DNA of 64,000 bases from Phycisphaerae bacterium (GTDB taxonomy: Bacteria; Planctomycetota; Phycisphaerae; Phycisphaerales; SM1A02): the NCBI GenBank assembly GCA_016795065.1, contig JAEUIU010000068.1, positions 24,316 to 88,315 on the forward strand. The letters run 5' to 3'. Below are positions 1 through 8,127 of this stretch, piece by piece; position 1 is the first letter of the stretch, and the number at the start of each line of letters is the position of its first letter. The position numbers and the translations under genes were made by a program. The notes below the pieces were generated by a model. That model had not been told where the DNA came from. It searched no databases and saw nothing but the letters and a program-made list of their open reading frames with translations.

Positions 1-142
1 CTCCGGCGCCTGCTGGGGTCGATTCCCTTTTTGCCTCGCTCGCCTTGCGACATCAAGTGGACCAACGCGATGATGCAACTCCCATGGCGGAGCCCTTCGC
101 GCGTCTGCTGGCGGCTCGCTGCCATGGAGTGGAGTTCATGCG

Positions 143-1015
143 ATGACGATGGCGACTGGGCTGTGCGGACTCATTGGAATGGCGTTGATCAGCGTGCAGG
201 CGCCGACCGACCATCAGACATCGCCGGCGCCAGCTGCCCACCCCGCTGACAAGTCGACTGGCAAGTCGACTGGCAAGCCAGCCGAAGGCATTGCCCCAAA
301 GAAGGACGCTCCTTCGGCCGCGGCGCCCAAGGCCTACAGCGAAGCCCTCAACGGGACGACGCTCACCTTCAACATGGTGCCCTTCACGCCGAAGGACGGT
401 TCGAAGCCGTTCTACGTCGCGACCTGCGAGACGACCTGGGACCTCTACGACGTCTTCCTTTTCGGCTTTGATCAGGAGCAGCCCAACGGTTCGACCCCTG
501 AGGCCGATGCGGTCTCGCGTCCGAGCAAGCCCTACATCTCGATGGATCGCGGCTTCGGCCACGCCGGTTTTCCGGCCATCTCGATTTCCTACTACGGCGC
601 GAAAATGTATTGCGAGTGGCTCTCGGCTAAGACCGGCAAGACCTATCGCTTGCCCACCGTGAGTGAGTGGAAGGCTCTCTGCGAGCAGGGGGCAGTGAGC
701 AAGGAGAGCGCAAAGGAATACGCCTGGTTTGCCGACAACGCGGACGCCAAGACCCATGCCGTCGGCACCGCGAAGGCCGATGCCAATGGCTGCTTTGACC
801 TCTGGGGCAACGCCAGCGAATGGTGCACGAACGAGAACGGCAAGGGCGTCACCCTCGGCGGCACATTCAAGGATGGAGGCGACGCGATCGGGTGTGCGTC
901 GTTGGTGCCCTCGTCGGCGGAGTGGAACGCGAGCGACCCGCAGTTCCCCAAGAGCAAGTGGTGGCTGGCCGACGGCGGCTTCGTCGGCTTCCGCGTGGTG
1001 TGTGAAATCAAGTGA
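143..1015 (+). CDS. Secreted SUMF1/formylglycine-generating-enzyme-like protein
   Basis: 290 residues. A short hydrophobic N-terminus (about residues 5-20) suggests export, followed by a Lys/Pro/Ala-rich linker (residues 25-60) that includes a 12-bp tandem duplication at DNA level (251-274). The rest matches the SUMF1/FGE-sulfatase fold: the segments YYGAKMYCEWLSAKTGK, YRLPTVSEWKALC and DLWGNASEWC are the usual landmarks. True formylglycine-generating enzymes bind copper through a pair of active-site cysteines; I see cysteines here but cannot place that pair, so it may be one of the many non-catalytic or carbohydrate-binding relatives common in planctomycetes. A GGAG lies a few bases before the chosen ATG. 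Same direction as the two oxidoreductases downstream (57-bp gap), so possibly one operon. The 142 bases before it hold nothing I can assign. Confidence 0.8.
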   Translation: MTMATGLCGLIGMALISVQAPTDHQTSPAPAAHPADKSTGKSTGKPAEGIAPKKDAPSAAAPKAYSEALNGTTLTFNMVPFTPKDGSKPFYVATCETTWDLYDVFLFGFDQEQPNGSTPEADAVSRPSKPYISMDRGFGHAGFPAISISYYGAKMYCEWLSAKTGKTYRLPTVSEWKALCEQGAVSKESAKEYAWFADNADAKTHAVGTAKADANGCFDLWGNASEWCTNENGKGVTLGGTFKDGGDAIGCASLVPSSAEWNASDPQFPKSKWWLADGGFVGFRVVCEIK

Positions 1016-1072
1016 CCGACAGGCCCTCGGGCCATTCGATAGCGGCGCCGACGGCGCCATTCTGGAGCGACC

Positions 1073-2428
1073 ATGATCGAGTCAAGCGAGCAACGTGAGT
1101 CCGGACAGGACGTCTCACGACGGGATTTCGTGCGCACCGGGGCCGTGGCTCTCGGCGGACTGGGCGCGATGATGGGCGTGCCAAGCGTCTGGGGTTCGCT
1201 TCGTGCGGACGATCGAATCAGGGTCGGCCTGATTGGCTGCGGCGGGCGCGGCACGGGCGCTGCGGCCCAGGCACTGGCCGCCGACAAGGGCGTCATCCTC
1301 TGGGCCTTGGCCGATGCCTTCCAGGATCGAATCGACGGCTGCCTTGGCCAACTCACCGCCGCGGCCGACACCGGCGACGGCTCAGTGGCGGCCCCCGAGC
1401 ACGCGGCCCGCGTGACCGTTCCGAAGGAGCGGCAGTTCAGCGGCATCGATTGCGGCGAGAAACTCATCGCCAAGGGCGAGGTCGACGTGGTCCTCCTCTG
1501 CACGCCGCCGCACTTCCGGCCGATGCACCTCCGCGCCGCTCTCGAGGCCGGGAAGCATGTCTTCTGCGAGAAGCCGATGGCCGTCGACGCAAGCGGCGTC
1601 CGTTCGGTGATCGAGAGCGCGAAGCTCGCCCGCGATCGAAAGCTCAATCTCGTCAGCGGATTCTGCTGGCGATACTCGAGCCCCGAACGGGCCGTCTACG
1701 GCAAGATCCTCGGCGGCGAACTCGGACCGGTCCGCTCGGTGCACGCGACCTATCACACCTCGCCGGTTTGGACCCGCAAGCGTCAGCCGAACTGGACCGA
1801 GATGGAGTTCCAGCTTCGCAACTGGGTGCACTTCCTCTGGCTCGGCGGCGACCACATCGTCGAACAGGCCTGCCACTCGATTGACAAGATCAACTGGGTG
1901 ATGGGCAACCGTAAGTTCGCCCGCGTGACCTGCCTCGGCGGCCGCGACCTGCGCGAGGGCGAGGAGTTTGGCAACGCCTACGACCACTTCTCGGCGATCT
2001 ACGAATACGAGGACGGGGCCCGGGCGTTCCTCACCTGTCGCCAGATGAACCACTGCTCCAACGAGAACAAGGACTGGGTCGCCTGCGAGGGCGGCCACGC
2101 CTTCATCAACGGCTGGGCGCCGCCGGAAACGAAGCTCACCGGCCGCGTGAACTGGAGTTACTCGGGCCCGACGCCGAACATGTATCAGGTTGAGCACGAC
2201 GAACTCTTCCGGGCGATCCGGGCCGGCAACGTGCTCAATGACGGCGACTTCATGGGCCAGTCGACCCTCATGGCGATCGCCGGCCGCGAGGCCGCTTACT
2301 CCGGCCAGTCGCTCACCTTCGATCAGGTCTACAACAGCAAGCAGTCGCTGGTGCCGGAACGTTATGCGATGGACGCCTCGCCGCCCGCGCCGACCGTTCC
2401 GTTCCCGGGCAAGTACACGTTCGCCTAA
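1073..2428 (+). CDS. Tat-exported Gfo/Idh/MocA family oxidoreductase (copy 1)
   Basis: 451 residues. The N-terminus carries a twin-arginine motif (SRRDFVRTGAVALGG, about residues 16-30), so it is predicted to be exported folded with its nucleotide cofactor. The Rossmann domain follows (VGLIGCGGRGTGAAA), then the EKP signature of the family (VFCEKPMAVD, near residue 165) whose lysine is normally part of the active site, and a C-terminal alpha/beta substrate domain with RNWVHFLWLGGDHIVEQ. Family members oxidise or reduce sugars and inositols with NAD(P); the substrate cannot be read from sequence. It is a close paralogue of the next gene (2475-3755), 46 bp downstream on the same strand, and the two are likely co-transcribed. 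Confidence 0.92.
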   Translation: MIESSEQRESGQDVSRRDFVRTGAVALGGLGAMMGVPSVWGSLRADDRIRVGLIGCGGRGTGAAAQALAADKGVILWALADAFQDRIDGCLGQLTAAADTGDGSVAAPEHAARVTVPKERQFSGIDCGEKLIAKGEVDVVLLCTPPHFRPMHLRAALEAGKHVFCEKPMAVDASGVRSVIESAKLARDRKLNLVSGFCWRYSSPERAVYGKILGGELGPVRSVHATYHTSPVWTRKRQPNWTEMEFQLRNWVHFLWLGGDHIVEQACHSIDKINWVMGNRKFARVTCLGGRDLREGEEFGNAYDHFSAIYEYEDGARAFLTCRQMNHCSNENKDWVACEGGHAFINGWAPPETKLTGRVNWSYSGPTPNMYQVEHDELFRAIRAGNVLNDGDFMGQSTLMAIAGREAAYSGQSLTFDQVYNSKQSLVPERYAMDASPPAPTVPFPGKYTFA

Positions 2429-2474
2429 CAGCCCGTTCAACGTTCCGAGTTCGCACTCCTTTCGGATTTCTCCC

Positions 2475-3755
2475 ATGACCACCTTCCATCCCAGCCGTCG
2501 GGCCGTTCTTGCCGCAAGTGCGCTTGCTCCCTTTGCGATGTCGGAGTTGCTTCGGGCCGGCCCCTCCGCGGGGGCTGACACGCTGCGCATCGGTGTGATT
2601 GGCTGCGGTGGACGCGGCACCGGAGCGGCGGCGGACGCTCTCGCCGCCGGTCCTGACGTGCGGATCGTCGCCTTGGCCGATCTCTTTCCCGATCGGGTGG
2701 AAGGCGCCCGCAACGGGCTGAAGGAGCACGACGCCGCTCGGGCCACTGTCGACCCGGCTCAGTGCTTCACCGGCTTCGATGCCTACAAGGCGCTTCTGGC
2801 CACCGACGTCGATCTGGTGATCCTCGCGACCCCGCCTGGCTTCCGGTCCATCCACTTCGCAGCCGCGACGGCAGCCGGGAAGCATGTCTTCATGGAGAAG
2901 CCGGTGGCTGTCGACGCTCCCGGCATCCGACGCATCATCGACGCCTCGCGCGTCGCCGACGAGAAGAAGCTCTGCGTTGTGGCCGGCACTCAGCGGCGTC
3001 ACCAGCGCAACTACGTCGAGGCGATCGAGCGGATCCGTCGCGGCGACATCGGCGACGTCGTTGCCGCCCGCTGCTACTGGAATCAGGGCGGACTCTGGAA
3101 CGTCGATCCGCAGAGCAGTCGCAGCGAGGTCGAGAACCAGATCCGCAACTGGCTCTACCACAGTTGGCTCTCGGGCGACCACATCGTCGAGCAGCACGTC
3201 CACCAGATCGATGTGATGTGCTGGGCCTTCGGCAAGCACCCGACGCGAGCGAACGCCGTCGGCGGCCGCCAGTCCCGCACCGATCCCAAGTTCGGGCACA
3301 TCTTTGACCACTTCGGCGTCGAGTTCGTCTGGCCCGGCAAGGAAGGCTACGGCGACGTCTTCGCCCTCTCGATGTGCCGCCAGCAGGACGGCACCGACGG
3401 CAAGGTCGAGGAGATCGTGAGCGGGACGTTAGGTGTCGCCTCGATGCGACCGGGCTTCGCCAGCATCAGCGGCGCAAAGGCCTGGAAGTTCGAAGGGGAG
3501 AACGCCAATCCCTACGTCGAGGAGCACAAGCACCTCCAGGCGGCGATCCGATCGGGGAACCGGATCAACGAGGCGGTGCAGGTCGCCGAAAGCACCCTCG
3601 CCGCGATCATGGGCCGGATGGCCGCCTACACCGGCAAGGAAGTGACCTGGGAGCAGGCCCTGAACAGCAAGGAAGAGCTCATGCCGGAGAAGGTCGAGTT
3701 CGGCCCGCGACCGCAGGCGCCGGTGGCGATTCCGGGCCAGACCAAGCTGAGCTGA
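2475..3755 (+). CDS. Exported Gfo/Idh/MocA family oxidoreductase (copy 2)
   Basis: 426 residues from the ATG at 2475; the open frame extends further upstream into the previous gene, but this start gives a proper Tat-like leader (PSRRAVLAASALAPFAM). Rossmann motif IGVIGCGGRGTGAAA, EKP motif in HVFMEKPVAVDAPG, and RNWLYHSWLSGDHIVEQ in the C-terminal domain, all shared with the upstream gene, which marks the pair as a tandem duplication. Expected to act in the periplasm on a sugar-like substrate with a bound nicotinamide cofactor. It lacks part of the N-terminal loop present in copy 1. Followed after 16 bp by the DUF4239 protein. Confidence 0.92.
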   Translation: MTTFHPSRRAVLAASALAPFAMSELLRAGPSAGADTLRIGVIGCGGRGTGAAADALAAGPDVRIVALADLFPDRVEGARNGLKEHDAARATVDPAQCFTGFDAYKALLATDVDLVILATPPGFRSIHFAAATAAGKHVFMEKPVAVDAPGIRRIIDASRVADEKKLCVVAGTQRRHQRNYVEAIERIRRGDIGDVVAARCYWNQGGLWNVDPQSSRSEVENQIRNWLYHSWLSGDHIVEQHVHQIDVMCWAFGKHPTRANAVGGRQSRTDPKFGHIFDHFGVEFVWPGKEGYGDVFALSMCRQQDGTDGKVEEIVSGTLGVASMRPGFASISGAKAWKFEGENANPYVEEHKHLQAAIRSGNRINEAVQVAESTLAAIMGRMAAYTGKEVTWEQALNSKEELMPEKVEFGPRPQAPVAIPGQTKLS

Positions 3756-3771
3756 ATCGGATGGGCCGCCC

Positions 3772-4566
3772 GTGACCAGCGTGCTCGCACCGGTTGCCGT
3801 TGCGCTGAGTCTCTTCGCTGTCCTCTTCGGCGCGATGGAGCTCGGCTTTCGGCTGGGGCGTCGCGTCAAGCGCGGCGACCCGCTGCCGCAACTGGGGGCG
3901 ATACAGGGCGCGACCCTCGGCCTCCTCGGCCTCCTGTTGGGCTTCGCCTTCGCAGGCGCTGCGAGCCGCTTCATCGAGCGCCAGGACGTCATCGTTCGGG
4001 AGGCCAACGCGATCGGAACGGCGTACCTGCGGGCGGACCTGCTGGCGGAGCCCCATCGGACCGCCCTGCGAAGCGCGGTGCGGAGCTATACCGAACTGCG
4101 GATCCAGCTCTTCCTGGCGATCGACGATGCCGAGATCGCCAGGGCGCTGAACGGCCTGGACCAGGCGGAAGAGGCGATGTGGCTCGCCGCGATGGCCGGC
4201 GTCGACCGGGATCGCTCGACCATGATGGGCGTCCTGCCGCCGGTCAACGAGGTCTTCGATCTCCTGGCGGTACGGAACGCGACGACCGACCGCCATCTTC
4301 CGATCACGGTGCTTGTCCTCCTGATCACCTGTTCCTTCGTCTCGCTCCTCCTCATCGGCTACGGCTGCGGTCGCGACCGCAAGCGGCAGCTTCTCGCCGC
4401 CGGTTCCTTCGCGTTCCTGGTCGCGGCGGCACTCTCGGTGACCTTCGATCTGGACTATCCGCGCCGCGGGATCATCCGCATCAGCGCCCGGCCGCTGGAG
4501 GCGGCGCTGAACGGTCTGCGCCCGATGGAGTCGCCACCGGTGAAGGAGGGGCGGACGGAGCCATGA
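3772..4566 (+). CDS. DUF4239-like integral membrane protein
   Basis: 264 residues with a GTG start 16 bp after the preceding stop. Two N-terminal membrane helices (about residues 3-25 and 43-65), a soluble helical middle, and two C-terminal helices (about 182-203 and 207-227). The text GLLLGFAFAGAASRF, the following EANAIGTAYLRADLL and the late DLDYPRRGIIRIS are typical of the DUF4239 (bestrophin-like) family, whose function is not established. Its last 86 bases overlap the 3' end of the convergent ApbE-like gene (4481-5512), so both C-terminal tails are encoded on opposite strands of the same DNA. The family assignment is from recognised motifs only. Confidence 0.75.
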   Translation: MTSVLAPVAVALSLFAVLFGAMELGFRLGRRVKRGDPLPQLGAIQGATLGLLGLLLGFAFAGAASRFIERQDVIVREANAIGTAYLRADLLAEPHRTALRSAVRSYTELRIQLFLAIDDAEIARALNGLDQAEEAMWLAAMAGVDRDRSTMMGVLPPVNEVFDLLAVRNATTDRHLPITVLVLLITCSFVSLLLIGYGCGRDRKRQLLAAGSFAFLVAAALSVTFDLDYPRRGIIRISARPLEAALNGLRPMESPPVKEGRTEP

Positions 4567-5512
4567 TCGCGCGATAGCGATCGCCGTAGCGGACAAGGAG
4601 CCGGCGGACCGTCTCCTCATCGGCGATGCAAAGGGCACTCGAGAGCGCGTCCACGGTCGCCCCGTCGGGGCCGATGACCGTCACCTGGCGCTGGGTGGTC
4701 GAGCCGATGCCGCTGCGCGGATCCAGCAGGTGCGAGTAGCGCACGCCGTCGCGCTCGATGAACTGCTCGCGGTCGCCGCTGGTCGAGACGCTGGCATGGG
4801 CGAGATCGATGGACTCGCGGGTTCCGTCGGGCCGTTCGATGTCGACCGACCAGCCCGAGCGCCCCGGAGGCGCTTCGCCGGCTGCGATGTCACCGGCGAT
4901 GGCGACGAGGGCTTGGGGGAAACCCGCATCGGCGAGCGTCTCGATGGCCTTGGCGGCGCCGAAGCCCTTTCCGATCCCTCCGAGATCAAGCCGCATCTGC
5001 GCACGGCGGAGGGTCACCGTTCGTTCGTGCGGGTCAAGGACGATCGCGTCTCCGCCGCAGCGCGTTCGGGCCTCGGCGATGGCCGCATCGCTTGGAAATG
5101 CGCCTCGATTGCGGGCCTCGCGCCAGAGGAGCGTGAGCGGCCCGACCGAGATGTCGAAGGCGCCGCCACTTTCGCGCCGAATCTCGTCGGCTCGGGCCAG
5201 CACCTCGAAGAGATCCGCACTCACCGGGACGGCGACGTCGTACGTCGCACACAGCCGCAGCAACTCGCTGTCCGGTCGGTAGTCGCTCATCACCTGTTCC
5301 AGCTCGGCCAGCCGCGCGAAGGCCAACCGGCCGCCCTCGACGGCCCGAGTCTCGTCGTCGCTCACGATCGAGACCGTCGTTTCGACACCCATGACGAGCT
5401 GGCGGTAGCGATAGGTGTGCGACGGCGCGCAGCCGACGAGGAGAAGGACCGCCAGAAGCAGCCAACGCCCGATCAGAACGGCATCTCTCCCTGATAGCCG
5501 CGGATGTGGCAA
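4481..5512 (-). CDS. apbE: ApbE-family FAD:protein FMN transferase, lipoprotein
   Basis: 343 residues. Signal with a lipobox (LLLVGCAPS), so predicted to be a lipid-anchored periplasmic enzyme. Family motifs are present: GGIGKGFGAAKAIE, then AGDIAAGE...WSVDIERP, then SVSTSGDREQF...YSHLLDPRSG, and the late TVDALSSAL. ApbE enzymes move FMN from FAD onto a Thr of target proteins such as Rnf/Nqr subunits; no such target is encoded here. The start is a TTG at 5512 lying inside the 3' end of the upstream MsrB-MsrA gene (40-base overlap), which suggests translational coupling. The tail after about residue 310 is a Pro/Ala/Ser-rich stretch that overlaps the convergent DUF4239 gene. Confidence 0.88.
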   Translation of the reverse strand: MPHPRLSGRDAVLIGRWLLLAVLLLVGCAPSHTYRYRQLVMGVETTVSIVSDDETRAVEGGRLAFARLAELEQVMSDYRPDSELLRLCATYDVAVPVSADLFEVLARADEIRRESGGAFDISVGPLTLLWREARNRGAFPSDAAIAEARTRCGGDAIVLDPHERTVTLRRAQMRLDLGGIGKGFGAAKAIETLADAGFPQALVAIAGDIAAGEAPPGRSGWSVDIERPDGTRESIDLAHASVSTSGDREQFIERDGVRYSHLLDPRSGIGSTTQRQVTVIGPDGATVDALSSALCIADEETVRRLLVRYGDRYRAIMAPSAPPSPVATPSGADRSAPPPAAGR

Positions 5513-6633
5513 TGGCCGCCGTTCCGCAGGTGATAGTCCTGGTGATAGGCCTCAGCCTTCACGTAGTTTCGCACCGGCTCAACCTTGGTCACGATCGGCG
5601 TGCGCTGGAACTGCGGGATGTCGGCGAGCTTCGCGATGATCTCCTTGGCGATCTTCGCCTGCTCATCGCTGGTGGTGAAAATCGCCGAGCGGTATTGCTC
5701 GCCGATGTCGGGCCCTTGGCGATTGAGCGTGGTCGCGTCGTGGACGCGGAAGAACTGCTTGACCAACTCGCGATAGCCGACGACCTTCGGATCAAAGGTG
5801 ACCTTGACCACTTCGGCGTGGCCGGTATTGCCGTAGCAGACTTCCTTGTACGAGACCGTCGCTGACGCGCCGCCGGCAAAGCCGCTTTCGGCATCCATGA
5901 CGCCGTCGATTGAGGCGAAGGCATCCTCGACGCCCCAGAAGCAGCCGCCGGCGAAGTAGGCGGTCTCGGCCTTCACCGGAAGGGACTCAGCCGGCAGGTC
6001 GGTTCCTTTGGGAATGAACTTGAGGGCCGCGCTATTCAGGCAGTAGCGTCGACCGGTCGGGGCTGGGCCGTCGTCGAAGACGTGGCCGAGGTGGGCGCCG
6101 GTGCGTGCATCGAGGATCTCGGTGCGGACCATGCCGTGGCCACGATCCTGCTTCTCGATGATGTGGGCCGGATCGAAGGGCGTGTGGAAGCTCGCCCATC
6201 CGGACTTCGAGATGAATTTGTGCTCGCTCTTGAAGAGCGGTAGCCCGCCGACCACGCAGACGTAGATGCCGTCCTGCTTGTTGTCGGTGAACTGTCCGCA
6301 GAAGGGTGGCTCGGTGCCGGCGTCGAGGACGACGTGACGGATCTCTTCGGTGAGGTTCGTCGCTGCGGCAGCCACCTGCTCCTTGGTCCAGGGCGTGATG
6401 TCATAGCCTGAGGCGGAGTAGCGGCGCTTGGGAGCCGACTTGGAGGCAGTCGCGGTGGGTGGGTCCGCGCTACGAAGGGTCGCGTCGGAGGAGGAGAGTC
6501 TTGGCGTCATGGGAGTTTCCTCGGTCGCGGGCTGCATTCCCCCATAGAGGAGAAGGGCGGCGCCAGCGCATGCCAGACCCGAGACCAAGGCGATGGTGAC
6601 GGAGGAGGACACACCGGCGAACGAAAGGTGCAT
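5473..6633 (-). CDS. msrAB: Membrane-anchored MsrB-MsrA methionine sulfoxide reductase fusion
   Basis: 386 residues from the ATG at 6633, chosen because it opens a hydrophobic anchor (SSSVTIALVSGLACAGAALLLY); the frame stays open further upstream. Order is MsrB then MsrA. MsrB: PPFCGQFTDNKQDGIYVC, SGWASFHTPFD, GHVFDDGPAP and the catalytic-type RRYCLNSAALKF. The two zinc-binding CxxC pairs of classical MsrB are missing (VCVVGG and an uncysteined second site), so this is the metal-free form. MsrA: YFAGGCFWGVEDAF with the catalytic Cys, then HAEVVKVTFDP and the C-terminal YHQDYH. Together they would repair both epimers of oxidised Met outside the cytoplasm. It overlaps the ApbE gene, so the pair likely forms one transcript. 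Confidence 0.93.
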   Translation of the reverse strand: MHLSFAGVSSSVTIALVSGLACAGAALLLYGGMQPATEETPMTPRLSSSDATLRSADPPTATASKSAPKRRYSASGYDITPWTKEQVAAAATNLTEEIRHVVLDAGTEPPFCGQFTDNKQDGIYVCVVGGLPLFKSEHKFISKSGWASFHTPFDPAHIIEKQDRGHGMVRTEILDARTGAHLGHVFDDGPAPTGRRYCLNSAALKFIPKGTDLPAESLPVKAETAYFAGGCFWGVEDAFASIDGVMDAESGFAGGASATVSYKEVCYGNTGHAEVVKVTFDPKVVGYRELVKQFFRVHDATTLNRQGPDIGEQYRSAIFTTSDEQAKIAKEIIAKLADIPQFQRTPIVTKVEPVRNYVKAEAYHQDYHLRNGGHCHIRGYQGEMPF

Positions 6634-6964
6634 GGGGGAATCTCGTGCGAAAGGAATGCGGACTCGACCGGTCACAGGGGACCCGGACGAGATGGGGCAG
6701 CCGCTCGAAAGGCCGTCAGCCAGGCAGGCGGCGATGCCCGCATTCCGATGCGGATGATAGTGGTCAGGTTTCAGGCTGATCGCCAAGTCCGCTCGGTTTC
6801 CGGAGCAACGGGCAACCGCCTCACGGCAGTTCGACGCACCTGCGTCCGAACTTCGACGTGAATTCGTCCTCCGATGCACTTCCTTCCCGAAGCGGCTCGA
6901 CTCGGAAGGACTTGGTGCTATCGTCACGCCATGACCTGACCCGGGGGGGCCTCCGGAGTCACGC
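6634..6964. other. Divergent intergenic region, msrAB / transglutaminase
   Basis: 331 bases without a convincing gene between two divergently transcribed genes, so both promoters should lie here. An imperfect hairpin can be drawn around 6879-6912 (CTTCC...GGAAG arms). A GGAG about 8 bases before 6965 serves the plus-strand gene. No clear sigma-70 pair or operator was found. Confidence 0.5.
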
Positions 6965-8101
6965 ATGGTCCGTACATCTTTTGCCACGTCAGTGTGGATG
7001 CTGGTCGTTGCCGGCATCGCCGGGGCGGGGCTCAGCCCGCTTGCCGCTTCCCCTCTCGCCGCGACACCGAACCTGAGCGCTCCTCCGGCGTTGTCGCCCG
7101 AGAACCCCTCGACTACGAGCTATCGGCTGCGCCAAACGGTGCGACTTCGCGAGGTCCCCGAGGGCGCCAAGACCGTTCGCCTCTGGGTTCCGATTCCAAG
7201 CGACTCTGCGTACCAGCGAGTCCATGACCTTCGGGTGATCGAGGCCCCGGCAGATTGGCGGATCGAGCGTCAGGATGCCGCCCGCGGACAGATCGTCTAT
7301 TGCGAGGCTCCTTCGCCCAAGGGGCCGGTGAGCGTCACCATCGAGTGCATCATCAGCCGCGACGCGGTGCGCTTCCCACTCGAAGCGGATATCGGCGAGG
7401 TCGATCCGCCGGACGCTCGCGTCTATGCCGGGGACCTCGTGACCGACGCCGCGCTCATGGAAGCGACCGCCGAAGTACGGACAATGGCCTCCGACGCCTG
7501 TCGAGGCGCGACGAACCTTCCGCAGAAGGCGATTCGGCTGCTCGAGGCCGTCGCCATCAGTGCCGACCACTATTCGAAGGACAAGACCAAGCCGACCTGC
7601 GGACGCGGGGCGGCCAGCGACTGCCTTGCCCATGGCGGAGGGTGCTGCACCGATCTCCATTCGCTCTTCATCGCGATGGCTCGCTCGCAGGGGATTCCCG
7701 CCCGACTCCAATTCGGCTACCGCCTGACCCCGGCCAACGAGAACAAGCCGGACGCCGATCCCGGCTACCGCTGCTGGGTGGAGTTTTTCCTCCCCGGGCG
7801 GGGCTGGGTGCCGACTGACATCGTGGTCGCCGACAGCGGTGACGCTGCGGCAAGGCCTAGCGCCTGGGGCACGCTCGACGACCGCCGGGTCTGGCTCTGG
7901 GAAGGGCGCGGATTCACCCTCGCTCCCGCGCAGACAGGCGGCCCGATCCAGACGATGATCGTGGGCTACGCGGAGATTGACGGGACGCCCGTCGACCCGC
8001 TGCCCGCTCCCGACGGAACGCCATCGAAACTCGAGCGTCGCATCACCTTCTCAGTGCTCGACCCCAAGGCGCAGGCGTCGGCGACATCAACGAATCGTTA
8101 G
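6965..8101 (+). CDS. Secreted transglutaminase-like protein with altered catalytic His
   Basis: 378 residues with an N-terminal signal peptide (about residues 1-30). Beta-rich N-terminal region, then the transglutaminase-like core: GGCCTDLHSLFIAMARSQGI holds the nucleophilic Cys, and GYRCWVEFFLPGRGWVPTDI is the His/Asp strand. In relatives the position before CWVEF is normally His; here codon CGC gives Arg, one transition away from CAC. If the reading is right the classical Cys-His-Asp triad is broken, so the protein may bind rather than cleave or cross-link peptides, or use another residue. A C-terminal beta segment ends in a short Ala/Ser/Thr tail. A good GGAG lies before the ATG. The S41 protease follows after 26 bp, suggesting a two-gene unit handling extracellular peptides. 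Confidence 0.85.
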   Translation: MVRTSFATSVWMLVVAGIAGAGLSPLAASPLAATPNLSAPPALSPENPSTTSYRLRQTVRLREVPEGAKTVRLWVPIPSDSAYQRVHDLRVIEAPADWRIERQDAARGQIVYCEAPSPKGPVSVTIECIISRDAVRFPLEADIGEVDPPDARVYAGDLVTDAALMEATAEVRTMASDACRGATNLPQKAIRLLEAVAISADHYSKDKTKPTCGRGAASDCLAHGGGCCTDLHSLFIAMARSQGIPARLQFGYRLTPANENKPDADPGYRCWVEFFLPGRGWVPTDIVVADSGDAAARPSAWGTLDDRRVWLWEGRGFTLAPAQTGGPIQTMIVGYAEIDGTPVDPLPAPDGTPSKLERRITFSVLDPKAQASATSTNR

Positions 8102-8127
8102 GACGCGCGGACGCCGCGCGACGGTGC

